Shown piece after piece: positions 9,886-21,230 of a DNA stretch of 64,000 bases (its first letter is position 1; each line of letters starts with the position of its first letter). The notes beneath the pieces are model-generated. The model saw only the letters and a program-made list of their open reading frames with translations. It made no database searches and was not told the origin of the DNA. The DNA is from Bettongia penicillata ogilbyi (taxonomy: Eukaryota; Chordata; Mammalia; Diprotodontia; Potoroidae): assembly GCA_023548195.1 (NCBI GenBank), contig JAJHZJ010000221.1, positions 3,683,999 through 3,747,998 on the forward strand, given 5' to 3'. A program made the position numbers and the translations under genes.

Positions 9886-10417
9886 CATATACATATGCCG
9901 TTCCTGGGTGTCAATCACACAAGAGTCTCACATGTTTTTTGGACACAAGCTAAATCATTTTGGCATTGGAGTGAATCAGAGACTAACTTACATGTCATTG
10001 TTTGTGAGAAGAAAGTTGAGGTGTGGACTATGAAGTTAATTCTGGAGTGTACATTACTGGTGAAATTTATGTTATAAAAAAGGAGATTTCCTAGTCAAAT
10101 GTGCAGTAAAGAAAAAGGAGACCACTCTTCAAAACTATTATTAAATCGTCAGAAAACTCACATTCTCTAGGCACCCAATTTCCATCCCTGATCACAGAAC
10201 CATAAAAATTACATTAGCCCAGAATAAGAGAAATAACTGAGCGCATTGATGAAAGGATAAAGACCCATCAGGCTTAACAGATTGTCAACTCATTCTGGCT
10301 AATAATACAAGGAATTCTTCATCTCAAATATTCACCCAAAGGTATTTCAAGTTAAGTATATGTCAGTTCTGCTTCTGGGAAATGAAGAAACTGAATTCTT
10401 TTCTCTTTCCTTTTCAG
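9886..10417. other. Intron, nothing recognised
   Basis: This is the remaining part of the 977-bp intron between window exons 2 and 3. No repeat or RNA gene was recognised. It ends in the polypyrimidine tract and acceptor CCTTTTCAG. Confidence 0.5.
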
Positions 10418-10518
10418 ATATTTTCATCCAATATCCTCAGTTCTTTGGCCACTCCTACTTAACCTTGGAACCACTGAAGAACTCTTATCAAGCATTTCAA
10501 ATCACTCTCGAATTTAGG
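10418..10518 (+). CDS. EGFLAM: EGFLAM exon (window exon 3): start of laminin G domain 1
   Basis: The acceptor is TTTTCAG before 10418 and the donor is TTTAGG|GTAAGA at 10519. The exon is 101 nt, phase 1 to phase 0. It encodes [18 protein letters not shown] and ends in AFQITLEFR, the first beta strands of LG1. The Y-L-T-L-E and I-T-L-E-F-R strands are standard for laminin G domains. Confidence 0.96.
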
Positions 10519-11305
10519 GTAAGAAAGATATAATTGTGCTATGCAATGCCTATTCCAGGGCATGGAAGGTCTGTCTTCACCATTATGCTTGTGACTAAAT
10601 GAATCAAATCAAGTGAGTGTAGGGTTGAAGAAAGTCTCTTGGGTGACTTAGGTGACTCAGAAGGATTCGGTGAAGGGAAAGCATGTTCCTCTGGATTCTC
10701 TGCTGAAAATAGGAATGACCAACCCCACCCTGTCAAAACTGTGCGGGAATCTTGTTTCTTTCTCCTGCCCTATTTATCTGGAGGCAGGAAGCTAGCCTAT
10801 AGAATGCCATACTACATACTTATGCAACAGCTCAATGAAAAGATTTAATTTTTTTAACTCAATGACCTTTTGTAAAACTCAAGTTTGTTAAGTTTGAGAT
10901 GGATCTTATCTGTGCTCGATGGTTTGCACAGATGAGTTTTCTCCAAGCCCTAACCTTAGATCAAGCAAGGAGAATAAAGAGAAAGTCTAAAAGAAATGAC
11001 ACCTTCCTTTTCTCATAGATCATACAGCTTTAAGGCTGAATAGGAATTTCTGGATCCAGTCTTCTCATTCTATACTAAGGAAGCATCTCATTCAAATTGT
11101 TCACATGCATTGTTCTCATTTGTTTATGGAATATGATCAGAAGCCATTATCTGGGAATTAAGTGGCATTTGCACTTTTGCCCTCTTGTAACATCATAGAA
11201 TAGGAGAATGTTTAAGGATTCCTAATGTTGAAAAGCTTCCAGATGGGGCCTTTGTTGGAGGAGAGGTGTTCATTCTTCATATGGCTTTTGTTCTGAAAAT
11301 AACAG
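10519..11305. other. Intron 3, 787 bp, no clear repeat
   Basis: The shortest intron in the window. I recognise no interspersed repeat or RNA gene in it. Confidence 0.5.
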
Positions 11306-11406
11306 GCAGAAGCAGAAGATGGTTTACTGCTGTATTGTGGAGAAAATGAACATGGACGGGGTGATTTTATGTCATTGGCAATCATCCGGCGTTCTCTCCA
11401 GTTCAG
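11306..11406 (+). CDS. EGFLAM: EGFLAM exon (window exon 4): LG1, with an RGD
   Basis: The acceptor is AATAACAG before 11306 and the donor is TTCAG|GTAACA at 11407. The exon is 101 nt, phase 0 to phase 2. It encodes [20 protein letters not shown] followed by [14 protein letters not shown]. The E-D-G-L-L-L-Y strand is the family hallmark. An Arg-Gly-Asp lies at 11357-11365, in the loop before the next strand. The acceptor is pyrimidine-poor just upstream (AAAATAACAG), so recognition may rely on exon enhancers. Confidence 0.96.
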
Positions 11407-11574
11407 GTAACACCTGCCAAAAATAGTTCCTTTTCCATTGTGATCCCGAGTCAGTTCATTTGTCCAACTGGTGAAATAAAATTTAACTAGTATATATACT
11501 TGAAGGTCATTGCAAGAAATAGAAACGAAGTGAGATTTTGTCATGAACTTACTTGCACCAGTACTCCACAAGGA

Positions 11575-11720
11575 AAAATGGAAGAACTGGGGGGTGGTAA
11601 CAGTGTCCGAGGATCCTTGGAGTGGCCTTAAACAATTCATTTCTCTGAACTTCAGTTTACCTTCAAAAAAGAAGCACCAAAGAAATGTATTGGTCTAAGG
11701 AAAGAGAACTCTTCAAGTTA
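11575..11720 (+). repeat. MIR fragment, possible
   Basis: AACAATTCATTTCTCTGAAC and TTCAGTTTACCTTC resemble the central and 3' part of a MIR. It is weakly preserved. Confidence 0.35.
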
Positions 11721-13015
11721 AGAGATGAGGGTTAAAAGATGATATCAAAGTTTATTAATTATGAATAGTTAAACTATGATTATAACTACCTCAGCATATT
11801 CAAATTTTGGGGTATCCCTTGAACCTTAAAGGGCGTCTTGGGATAGGACATTAGGACCATATGATGATCAGAACTCCAAGGTCAGTTTTTGGTTCCTTAT
11901 GTCAACTGAGGCTGAGCACACTGAGGAAGTGTTTTAAAGGTGAATGAATGAGATGGGAGGTGGAAGACAGAGACAGCACCTCCCAGAATTTTCTGAAATG
12001 GGATCATTGTAGCTTCCTAAAGTATTGTGGAAGAATCACAAGGGGATGCATAGAAAATGAGCCCCCATATTCCTTGACAGTCCCATTTACATTATTCCTC
12101 CAGTCCTGAACTCTTTTCCATAAGCCAAATACCAGTGTGACATCTGAGCTTATCTGGAATTTTCTTGGAGGGAGAGCACAAAGGATAGGAAGGTGCAATA
12201 GGATATTCTAAGGAGGCCATAGATTACTGAAGTTTAAGAACCATTCAAAAAAGTTATTCGTTTTGGTATCATGGTAGTTTGGGTAGGTGCTGGAAAAGAG
12301 TCATATCCCTCCTACTTGGGCTAGAATTGGGACCTTTGACTTTTTTCAGATGGGGTACCACTTTGGATTTGGGGGACATTTTCTGGGGGAAACTAATGAT
12401 AATGCAAATTCTTGTTGGAGTGGGTATTGGTTGCCTTCTTGTTTTCTGCTGAAAATCCCTAAAACCCTCTGGGTGAGGAGAGTAGCAGCATCTATAGATG
12501 AGACAAACCAGGTAAGGCTTATTGCTTGCCTCACAGATCTTGACTGCTAAGTTAGGGATCCTTTGGACCAAAAGATTAATGGATGAGGGAAGGTAGAGAG
12601 GTATGCAAGTTTAAGGTAAGGAGAACATTTTAGCCCCCATGAATGTTCTACCTGCACCAAATCCATCCCTCGTTGGAATCCTACTATGGAAAAAAATGGA
12701 TTGGGCACAAGTAACAATTTTGAGAGCCTTCCCAATCGTAACTCAAAGGCTTGGTTTTTACATTTTTATGAATACCATCTAGTCTGCTACTTGGGAGCTG
12801 GAAGAGTCCTTGGAGAAATGGCTGGGATAGGAGTGACTCACATTCTGAAACTGCACATTTAGTCCATTTCAGGCAATTGGCAATCTCTACGATGAATTAT
12901 GTAGAGGTGAAGGGTATCATTCCTCAGGGTTTTTTTTTCCTGTGAAAAGAGCAAAGTTTTCAATGTAAAACATATTTTGACTCGGTCATGTCAGCTAGAT
13001 TTACATCAACTAATA
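11721..13015. other. Intron, no gene or clear repeat
   Basis: This is a largely repeat-free part of the 2,039-bp intron between window exons 4 and 5. A T run lies at 12931-12938. Nothing else was recognised. Confidence 0.5.
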
Positions 13016-13017
13016 AT

Positions 13018-13275
13018 TAATAAGAATAATATACATTTCTATAACATCTACTCTATACCCACTGTGCCAAGCATTTTACAATGTGATCTCATTTGAGCCT
13101 CACAACATCCTAGGAGGTTCTGTGTTATTATCCTCCTTTTACAGATGAGAACACAGAGGTCAAATGATTTGCCCATAGTTACATAGAGGATAACTTTCTA
13201 AGGCCAGATCTGAACTCAGGTCTTCCTGACCCCAGGCCCATAGCTCTATCCACTGTGCCACGTAGCTGACCCCTA
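13018..13275 (-). repeat. MIR/MAR1-class SINE
   Basis: In order: TAACATCTACTCTATACCCA, GTGATCTCATTTGAGCCTCA, TTACAGATGAGAACACAGAG, then TGAACTCAGGTCTTCCTGAC and CTCTATCCACTGTGCCACG. This is a full-length SINE in reverse orientation. Confidence 0.8.
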
Positions 13276-13445
13276 TATCCATATGTGAATGATAGGGTGG
13301 GATGGTTCGTTTTTGCTGTGTTTTGATATAAATCTTAAATGCACCTCTGAATAGATTCATTCTGAACACCAAGAGAGTTCCCTCTGGCAAGAGGAGAAAT
13401 GAAACCATTTGACAAGTACTTTCTCCCTCTCCTCCTTCTCTCCAG

Positions 13446-13590
13446 GTTTAATTGTGGAACTGGGGTGGCCATCATTACGAGTGAAAGTAAAATAAAACTG
13501 GGCAGCTGGCACACTGTCAGCATCTACAGGGATGGACTGAATGGCCTACTCCAGGTGAACAATGGCACCCCAGTGACAGGCCAATCTCAG
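13446..13590 (+). CDS. EGFLAM: EGFLAM exon (window exon 5): LG1
   Basis: The acceptor is CTCTCCAG before 13446 and the donor is TCTCAG|GTGAGT at 13591. The exon is 145 nt, phase 2 to phase 0. It encodes [20 protein letters not shown] and then [20 protein letters not shown], ending TPVTGQSQ. The F-N-C-G-T-G and W-H-T-V strands are laminin G landmarks. NGT at 13561-13569 is an N-glycosylation sequon, though followed by Pro. Confidence 0.96.
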
Positions 13591-13629
13591 GTGAGTTTTT
13601 CACTGCCATATTTCTCTCTCAAACCCAGT

Positions 13630-13805
13630 CCACTGTTTGTAGATCATAGTATTCCAGGTATGGAAGGGACCACACAGGTTCAACCCACACCTCACTGAGG
13701 AGCCTTCTACCGTATCCCCAGCAAGTGGTCATTCAGACCCTGCTGGAACTTTGCACAGATGCAAGGAAACGCATCACTTCATGAGGTAGTTCATTCCTGT
13801 TTTTC
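13630..13805. repeat. L3/CR1-like old repeat
   Basis: ATCATAGTATTCCAGGTATG, GAAGGGACCACACAGGTTCA and later TCATGAGGTAGTTCATTCC resemble the 3' region of L3/CR1-class LINEs. Orientation is uncertain. Confidence 0.4.
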
Positions 13806-13824
13806 TGTAGCCTTAATTTTTTGA

Positions 13825-14010
13825 AATACAGATAGCATGGTGCAGTGGATAGATGGGACAGACTGTCTTAGAGATGATTTCTGCCTCAGATGTTGCTGCC
13901 TGTATGACCATGAGTAAATTGCTGATTTCTTAATGTCCCTCTCTAAGATATACGTTTGAATCAGTTGTGCCAGATATCCACACTGACAAAGTCATAGGTG
14001 CATATCCAGA
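13825..14010 (+). repeat. MON1-like SINE, diverged
   Basis: The order is GCATGGTGCAGTGGATAG, then CTGCCTCAGATG, CTGCCTGTATGACCATGAG and TCTCTAAGATAT. Confidence 0.55.
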
Positions 14011-14085
14011 GATAATCAGGAAGTTCTTAATACCAAGCTAAACTCTCTCCCTTTAAAACTGGTTGTAACTCCAGTCTTTGGAATA

Positions 14086-14310
14086 ACATATTTCAGTCAC
14101 GTTCAACTCTTTGTGACCACAGAGGTTTTCTTAGCAAAGATACCAGACTGGTTTGCCATTTTCTTCTCTAGTTAATTTTATAGATGAGGAAACTGAGGCA
14201 AATAGAGTTAAGTGACTTACCCAGGTTGAGACCAGATTTGAACTCTCAGACATGCGTCTTCGTGAATTCGGGCCCATCAGTCTATCTACTGTGCCATCCA
14301 GCTGTCCTTG
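14086..14310 (-). repeat. MAR1 SINE
   Basis: This is the inverse MAR1 order: TCAGTCACGTTCAACTCTTT, TGGTTTGCCATTTTCTTCTC, GATGAGGAAACTGAGGCAAA, AGTTAAGTGACTTACCCAG and CTATCTACTGTGCCATCCAG. Confidence 0.85.
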
Positions 14311-15295
14311 GGAACTGAGAACAGGAACATAATAAATGAGCAAATCTCTGCTTACAACTACTAAGGCAACATCTCTGCACACACATGTATTTGCTGACAC
14401 ATATGCAGAAAGCCTTCTTCTCTTAGTACTGTGACTTTAAAATTAGAAGTGGCATAAGAAGACCAGTACCAGAACTGAGCCCATTATCATTATCAAGATA
14501 TGACAGTCTTTTGATTGAAGGAAAAGAACTCTGCAAAGGTCACTTGGTTCAGTATTTAAGAATACACCATTTATCTAAGGTTTTTAGACCATGTCTGTAG
14601 GAAGTGGTGAAATATTTTTAGTTTTGGACTATAAAGTGATTCACCTTCCCATTCCCATTTCCGTCATGCACTAGATAATTTTAGTTTCTGGTTTGGAATG
14701 AACAGTTTGGGTTAGCAAACTGCCTAGGGAACTAACCTGCAATTATAACCAGGCAGGTATCTGTGTTCCCAGAGGGGGAATGCGGCAAGGATGCATCCTC
14801 TGTGTGTCTGTGACTTTCACTTCCTTTCTCCTCATCCATCTTTGCCCTTGCCCCCCGGGGAGACATAATACGTGAGAGCTCACTCCTTGAAGATTTAAGG
14901 AAAGCAGGGGTGGATAGACAACAACCTCCTTGATTCAGATCCCACTATTTCCGAGCTCACAATGATTCAGACTGTGGCTCCTATGAGATCAGGCAGACAT
15001 AAGGCCAGAGTTTAGAGTGACATAAGCAATAACAAGGAGAAGTCAGGATTTGTCTCAGGAAATCACGTAAGGGCTTTAATGAGAGTCCTTGGTGACGACC
15101 ACATTCATTTTTTTATGTGTTACCTGAAATTCACTCTTGTGCAAGCTGTGAAAAACAAAGGGCTTGCTAATCAAACAGCATAAAAAGTATAGGGCTGGGG
15201 AATCGTGGACCGGGTTGGGGGTAAAGGCAAAGAGACTCCAATCACATTTTAACGCCTCTTGAGTAACCATCTGAAGTATACAATGTACCGATTAG
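14311..15295. other. Intron, no gene or clear repeat
   Basis: Unassigned sequence in the 3,234-bp intron between window exons 5 and 6. Confidence 0.5.
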
Positions 15296-15400
15296 AAATC
15301 AATCAATCAATCAATATTAAGGCTTGAAGGGAGGAGCTGGGGATACATACATGAAAGTGAGGCAGTTCCTGCCTTCAAGGATCTTACATTCTCCTGAATT
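15296..15400 (+). repeat. MIR3/L3-like repeat fragment with (AATC)n start
   Basis: AATCAATCAATCAATCAAT is followed by GGAGCTGGGGATACATACAT and CAAGGATCTTACATTCTC, a recurrent marsupial element also seen at 34437, 35240, 47524 and 61150. Confidence 0.55.
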
Positions 15401-15659
15401 CTTATCTATTCATTAAAAAGTATGAAATAAAATAAATATTGAATGTGTCTGCAAGGAATAAACTAAACATGTTTCTTTGCAAATTTTCCACAAATTACAC
15501 TTTTTGTAAATCCTACCCTGAATACCTTTCTACCCCACTTCAAGAAAACATTCCAGATTAATGAGACTTTACAGTAATGAGAACACTCTTCAAGGAAGCC
15601 TTTGTCGTGTCCCATCGAAAACTGTGCAGTATTGGATTCAAACTCAAAAATAACAAATC

Positions 15660-15865
15660 CAGATTGCATTTTTGTTACATAGAATTGTAGAGCCAAAGAA
15701 TATCAGATCGGGAAAATCTAAAAGGTTTCTTAGTCCAACTCTCTTATTTACTGATGAGAAACCTAAGGCCTTGAGACAGAGAAGTGACTTTCCCAATGTC
15801 ACCCAGGTAGCGACAGAGCCAGAACTAGAATCTGGATATCCTGACTCCTGGCCATTTTACCCGTG
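15660..15865 (-). repeat. MIR-like SINE
   Basis: CTGATGAGAAACCTAAGG, then GTGACTTTCCCAATGTCACC, then AGAATCTGGATATCCTGAC, as in an inverted MIR. Confidence 0.6.
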
Positions 15866-16047
15866 GTGCGAAAATACACAAGACTTGAGTAATGCTTTGC
15901 ATTAATATTTTTTCTATTCCAGAATCTAAAAATATACCTTGTTTAATTGCCACAGAGTTCTTTGAAGAAATTATATGGAGTAATTTCATTTAGTATTACC
16001 CCCTTTTTCAGATGAAGAAACAGAGACGCAAGAAGGGTAAAGAATAA

Positions 16048-16295
16048 TGGGAGGTAGTGTGGTGTAATGGAAAGAATGCTGGATTGGGAGTTGGAAGATT
16101 TTAGCTTGAGCCCCACCTCTGTTACTTACTAGCTGAGTGACTGCAAGCAAATTATTTCACCCCTCTGAACCTCAGTTTCCCCATCTGTGAAATGGGGATA
16201 ATAATATATGATATGTACTTCACCAGGTTGTTTTGAGGATCTAATGAGATAAGGTGTTGAGCTAAAAGTGCTACGTAAATGTCAGATATTAAATT
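16048..16295 (+). repeat. MIR SINE, nearly full length
   Basis: GGTAGTGTGGTGTAATGGAA, CTCTGTTACTTACTAGCTG, CCTCAGTTTCCCCATCTGTG, AAATGGGGATAATAATA and AGCTAAAAGTGCTACGTAAA come in the sense MIR order. Confidence 0.85.
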
Positions 16296-16824
16296 AGTAG
16301 CAAAGCTAGAAATAGAACATTCGTGTTTTGGTGCCCTATAGGTTACATCAACCACTCAACTGTTCTTAACATGCAAGTGTCTTTTCAATTATTATTATTT
16401 TAACTTAAGCTGAAATATATTTCTTTAACTGAAAAACATTTTTCCCAATTCCATGTAAAAACAGTTTTTAACATTGATTTTTAAAAATTTTATCTTCTAA
16501 ATTTTTTTCCCTTCCTTCCTTCTTTCCTTCATTAAGAAAGCAAGCAATTTGATATAAGTTATACATGTGCAATCATGCAAAATCCATTAATGTTGAAGTA
16601 TCTTGCCTTTCCTCTGCCCATTTCCAAGAGAACTTTTTGAAATCATGTCCCATGAGGAACTATCCATGGTAACTAATGCAGTAATTTGGGGGTTTAAAGT
16701 GTTTGTAAAAAAAAAATCCTAAAAATTCATTTGTCACTAAGTTAAAATATTAATGTATCTTTTACTTCTTCATATTTTTCCTTTTTAAGTCTTTTGTGTG
16801 TGTGTTTGTTTTCTCTTTTTAAAG
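16296..16824. other. Intron 3' end, AT-rich
   Basis: A T-rich stretch with pyrimidine tracts at 16500-16530. No gene seen. It ends in the T-rich tract and AAAG acceptor of window exon 6. Confidence 0.5.
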
Positions 16825-17014
16825 GGCCAGTACAGCAAAATTACATTCCGAACCCCTTTCTACCTTGGTGGGGCTCCCAGTGCCTATTGGCTGGTCAGAG
16901 CAACAGGAACGAACCGAAACTTCAAGGGCTGTGTTCAGTCATTAGCCATTAATGGAAAGAAAATAGACCTGAGACCCTGGCCACTTGGGAAAACACTAAG
17001 TGGGGCTGATGTAG
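16825..17014 (+). CDS. EGFLAM: EGFLAM exon (window exon 6): end of laminin G domain 1
   Basis: The acceptor is TTTTTAAAG before 16825 and the donor is GTAG|GTAAGT at 17015. The exon is 190 nt, phase 0 to phase 1. It encodes [20 protein letters not shown], then a segment with [19 protein letters not shown], and ends GADVG. F-Y-L-G-G-A-P and G-C-V-Q-S-L are the canonical last laminin G strands. The Cys pairs with a Cys just after the domain, supplied by the next exon. Confidence 0.97.
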
Positions 17015-17220
17015 GTAAGTACCACACATGGGATCTGGTAGAATTACATTCTAGTTTCTCTGGATTGAGTGGGGTAGGAAAGTACTTGGCAACATGTTAC
17101 TAATAAAATCAAAGGAAGGGGGTTTTGTGGACAAAGGGAGGTCGGGTTGAGTACTTCAAAGATGTATATGTCAAATATCCCAGAATCTCACTCTTCTACA
17201 TCCCCTGTTCATACACATTG

Positions 17221-17478
17221 AGGCAGCAAGGTAGTGAAGTGGATTGAAAACCCAGCCTGAAGTCAGGAAGACTCATCCTCCTGAGTTCAAATCTGGCCTC
17301 AGACACTTACTAGCTGTGTGACCCTGGACAAGTCATTTAACCCTGTTTGCTTCAGTTTCCTTGTCTGTAAAATGAGCTAGACAAAGAAATGGAAAACCAC
17401 TCCTGTATCTCTGCCAAGAAAACCCTAAGAGGCAGTCACAAAGAGTCAGGCACAACTGAAAAATGAGTCAACAGCAAC
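17221..17478 (+). repeat. MAR1 SINE, full length
   Basis: Sense MAR1 in order: AGGCAGCAAGGTAGTGAAGT, TTCAAATCTGGCCTCAGACA, AGCTGTGTGACCCTGGACAA, TGTAAAATGAGCTAGACAAA, CCAAGAAAACCC and CAAAGAGTCAGGCACAACTG. Confidence 0.92.
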
Positions 17479-17654
17479 CACAGTCCCTGGCCCCAAACTC
17501 TGTCTCCTACCTGGTAGCTGGGTCTTGCTAGTAGCAAAATGAAGGTGTGCTGAATTGAATTAAATCGAATTCAATGTAATTGTAAAAAATAACTAACTTC
17601 CTATAAGATGCCACAAGATAAATGGCAAATGAATTACTAATGGTAATTGCAATG

Positions 17655-17898
17655 GTAAATGGCACTTGACATTTTACATAATACTTTACACTCATCCAGT
17701 CCCATTTGGTTGTCAGCACTTCCCTGTGAAGTAAGTAGTATATTATCCTCATTTTACATATAAGGAAATTGAGGATCATAAAACCAAAGGCAACTTGCTC
17801 ATGGTAACAGTAACTTGAAAGTGTTGGAGCTGTGATCTGAACCCAAGCCTTATGACTCCAGATAGGATGGTCTGTCCACTATGTCACAGATGCCTACA
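17655..17898 (-). repeat. MIR SINE
   Basis: TTTACATAATACTTTACACT, TTATCCTCATTTTACATATA, GAACCCAAGCCTTATGACTC and GTCCACTATGTCAC follow the inverse MIR order. Confidence 0.75.
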
Positions 17899-18059
17899 GG
17901 TAATAAGTGCTATAGATTCTTAGGGGATTTGATAAACATTGCAAGCTAAGGAGAAAAATAAAGAAAACTAGATACATGAAAATTTTAAAAATTAAATTAA
18001 AAATCTGAGCTGAGCCTTGAAAAATGATCAAGATTTTCATAAAAACATATTCAGTGCCT

Positions 18060-18218
18060 AGGGGGTCTGAGAGGCCATGTAATCTAATAGTCTTTAAGAA
18101 AGATTAACTGACTTGCCTAAGGTCACACAGTTAGTTAAGAGACAGTTATGATTTGAACCTAGGTCTTTTGGGTCCAAATCCAATCTCCTTCCACTGTACC
18201 ACAATGCCTCCTTAGATT
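18060..18218 (-). repeat. MIR-class SINE fragment
   Basis: CTTGCCTAAGGTCACACAG, then GATTTGAACCTAGGTCTTTT and CCACTGTACCACAATGCCT. Confidence 0.7.
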
Positions 18219-19850
18219 AAGAGGGAGTAAGAGAGTATTCTAGATGGGAGGAAGGCAAATACAGGAATATACAGGGTGTTGTTTGACAGTCATAAACCAG
18301 TTTTACTGGAGGGGATGGTTCATAGAATGGGATATAAGACTGGAAAGGGAGATTGGTGCCAGATTGTGGAGGCCAGGCTTTCTTCATGGACAATGGGGAA
18401 TTAATTTTTTAATTAATAGGAAAGTACTATGAATAAAGCAGTATTTTTAGAGGAAAAAGTCTGTCTGCAGAGTTCCAGAAAGACATATTTTGAGGAGAAG
18501 ACTCAAGACAGAAGGCCATTACTATAGGTTGGGAACAGTATGGGCAATGGTAATAATGATGGCTGAAAAGTTGACAGATTCTTTTTAGGGTTTGATGCTT
18601 GAAACATTTTTAAGGAAATGGAAGACTCTGCTATGGGAAGATCCACCCCTGCTTGCTGAAGGGAACCATAAAATTCTCTTCTCTAAAAACAGATGTTTAT
18701 AGACACTTTCCTATTCCACAGCTGACAGGTCCATATATGCAAGGGACAGGAAAATGACCAGCACTCTCATTTTCTCTTGGGTTCCTATGTCAACAGCCTC
18801 CTTTGAGAAAGTAGAAAGTGAGGGAAAGATCCTGGGACCAACCAATTTGGGATCATAGAAGCAAAGATAGCTTGATCAATGGGGGAGCACTTGGAAATCA
18901 GATGGCTGCCTCTGACCAGGATTGTGAAGGAGGTGGCCTGCCTTTGCCTGGTTCCCAGCAACATCTCACCCCCAAACCCAGGCAACTCTTCTGTTTGATC
19001 TTGGAGCACAATTCAAAGTAGAAGTAAAACTTTAGGTTATTAGTTTACCAGAATAAAGTTAGACAGTCAGTGGGCAAGGAAAAGTCAGAATGGGACATAG
19101 GGCAGGTAAATTTTTCAAGTTTGGAAGATACCAAAATAAAATTTTTTAAAAAAAGGAACAAAAAGACACTTAAAACAACTTGTGAGGGTTTGGATACACC
19201 AAGAACTGGAAAATGTAGGCTTGAGGCCATGACATTAAGCTATTTATCCCCTCTGGGCTTAAGGCTCATCCTCTGTCTGATGGGGTTAGTGACATTTGCC
19301 CCATCTATCTCACAATGTTGTAAGCACTTCGTAATTTGTGGAATGTTGGCATGATGGCATGATGTGTCTTTATTATTCTTACTTCATAGGTGTGCCTGGG
19401 CTGGCTTCTTAATGGAATCCAAATCTGTCTTTCTTTTTCCAGTTATAATGATGAATCACAAAAGCCCTGGCCATTTTTCCTGGCCAGGGATCCCCTTGCT
19501 CTGGATTTACCTGGAACCAGAAATCCAGTAGTCGTGGGACAGAAGCCTCTTCTCTGACAGGCGCTGGAGTAGCCCTGAGATATAGATTAATTAGGCAGCC
19601 ATCACCTCACAGAAACAGACAAATAATGCAGATGTTGCTAAATTGAGCAAGTATCTAGACCTGCCAGGCTTTTGGCTTCTAGCTCGGTCCAGTGTTTATC
19701 TCTACAAGTTCCACAGGTGGTGTAAGAGATGGGGCCAAGCGGTTGGCTCTTAAACTCTAGAGCCAGCTATCAAGTTATTGCATTTTTTCCATATGAACTC
19801 TTATGGTAAAAGTCAATTAAGTCATCTTTCTTCAATTTTTCCCTAAGTAT
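18219..19850. other. Intron, mostly unassigned
   Basis: No exon found. The segment 18240-18430 shares phrases with 56750-56860 (CCAGATTGTG / AAAGGTCTTAAATGCCAG-like) and may be one very old repeat family. The remainder was not recognised. Confidence 0.45.
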
Positions 19851-19854
19851 ATCA

Positions 19855-20060
19855 GAGGCAACATGGTATAGTGGGTAGAAGGATGGACATAGAATCAGAA
19901 AGTAAAGTCTTCAAATCCTTCATCAGACACCTAATAGCTATGAGTCTCTGGGCAAATCACTTAACCTCTTTTGTTTCACTTTCTTACAAATGAGGGGGTT
20001 GGACTCATTGACCTCTAAGGTCATTTCCACCTCTAAATATGTGTTCCTTTGGTCCTATCC
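19855..20060 (+). repeat. MIR/THER1-like SINE
   Basis: GCAACATGGTATAGTGGGTA, CTGGGCAAATCACTTAACCT, ACAAATGAGGGGGTTGGACT and CTAAGGTCATTTCCACCTCT follow the sense order. Confidence 0.8.
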
Positions 20061-20524
20061 TCTGGGATATGAGTTCAGGTCCTACCAGATTTCCCAGTTG
20101 AGCATGCTTTCTTTGTTTTGAGTTATTCAGTATTAAAAAAATCTTCTTGTAAATTAAAAATAAATCTGGCAGATTACATGCTGTGGCAGTGGACTTTTCT
20201 GACATAAGCATGGCTAAATTTCTTATAATGTTATCATCTTCCAAAACAGGCTGTTGAAGTCATAGTAACTCACAGAACAAAATCATAGAACCTCAGAAGA
20301 TGCAGGGACCACAGAGGCTGCCTAGTCTTGCCTATGCCAAAATAGAATAGATAGCCCCCCAAAATGGACATTAGAGTTTGGTTTAAATAGCTATATTTAG
20401 GGGGAGAGTTGTCATGGGTGAACCATTACATATAATGTCTTTACCTCTGAGATCTCTAACTCAATGCCTCCTTCCTCTACAACTCTTACCTCCTTTCTTA
20501 TCATCTGTTCCAGTGATCACTCCT

Positions 20525-20526
<2 letters not shown>

Positions 20527-20572
<46 letters not shown>

Positions 20573-20590
20573 TATACACACATACACACC
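20527..20590. repeat. (CA)n microsatellite
   Basis: About 20 CA units followed by CATACATATACACACATACA variants. Confidence 0.95.
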
Positions 20591-20713
20591 AATCAAACCT
20601 TTTTCCCACTGTGCTCTTCCATCTCTCATCTGCTTTCCCATTACCCATGCCCTTCAGGCTAATATGCCCTTGGTAGCAAGACCACAGCATCAGAAAATCA
20701 TTGGCCCTCGGCA

Positions 20714-20895
20714 GCACAGGCAACATAGCAACACTAGATTTGGAGCCAGAGGACTTGGGTTCAAATTCTGAATATTCTTCTTATTAACTCCATGATCCTA
20801 CAAATTGATTTAGCTCTCTGAGGCTCATCTGAAAAATGAGGAGAGGTTCAGCAATTTTGCTTTTGAGCTCCCTTTCATCTCTAAAGCTATGTTTC
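20714..20895 (+). repeat. MIR-like SINE
   Basis: GGACTTGGGTTCAAATTC, CATGATCCTACAAATTGA, TGAAAAATGAGGAGAGG and CTCCCTTTCATCTCTAAAGC. Confidence 0.65.
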
Positions 20896-21012
20896 TAGAA
20901 ACAGCTCTTACAATAATCCTTCCTCTCCTCTCTATTCCCACTTCCAGCTTCCTAGATTATTGCCTAGACTTTAACAATAGCCTACTGATGGCTCCTCTTT
21001 TACTCCATAATC

Positions 21013-21215
21013 CAGGGGTGGGGAACCTGCAGCCTCAAGGACACATGTAGACTTCTAGGTTCTTGAGTGCAGTCTTTTTACTGACTTCAAGTTTTACAGA
21101 ACAAATCCTTTTATTACAGGGTTTTGTTCTGTGAAGTTTGGATTCAATCATAGGACTGCACTTGAGGACCTAGAGGGTCACATGTGACCTCGAATCTGAA
21201 GGTTCCCCACTTATG
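21013..21215. mobile_element. hAT-like non-autonomous DNA transposon (MITE), family A copy 1
   Basis: The two ends are inverted repeats: CAGGGGTGGGGAACCTGCAG at the left and CTGAAGGTTCCCCACTTATG at the right. The inner parts (CACATGTAGACTTCTAGGTT and ACCTAGAGGGTCACATGTG) and the centre (ACAGAACAAATCC ... GTTTTGTTCTGTG) also pair. The element is palindromic over nearly its whole length and has no coding capacity. A second copy lies at 49774-49942. Eight-base duplications are not clear after decay. Confidence 0.8.
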
Positions 21216-21230
21216 CCACTATTCAGTTCA

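Noticed and set aside
11212..11640. 142-codon - strand frame overlapping window exon 4
   Set aside because: The + strand exon has splice sites, conserved protein and correct phase. The - strand frame is incidental.
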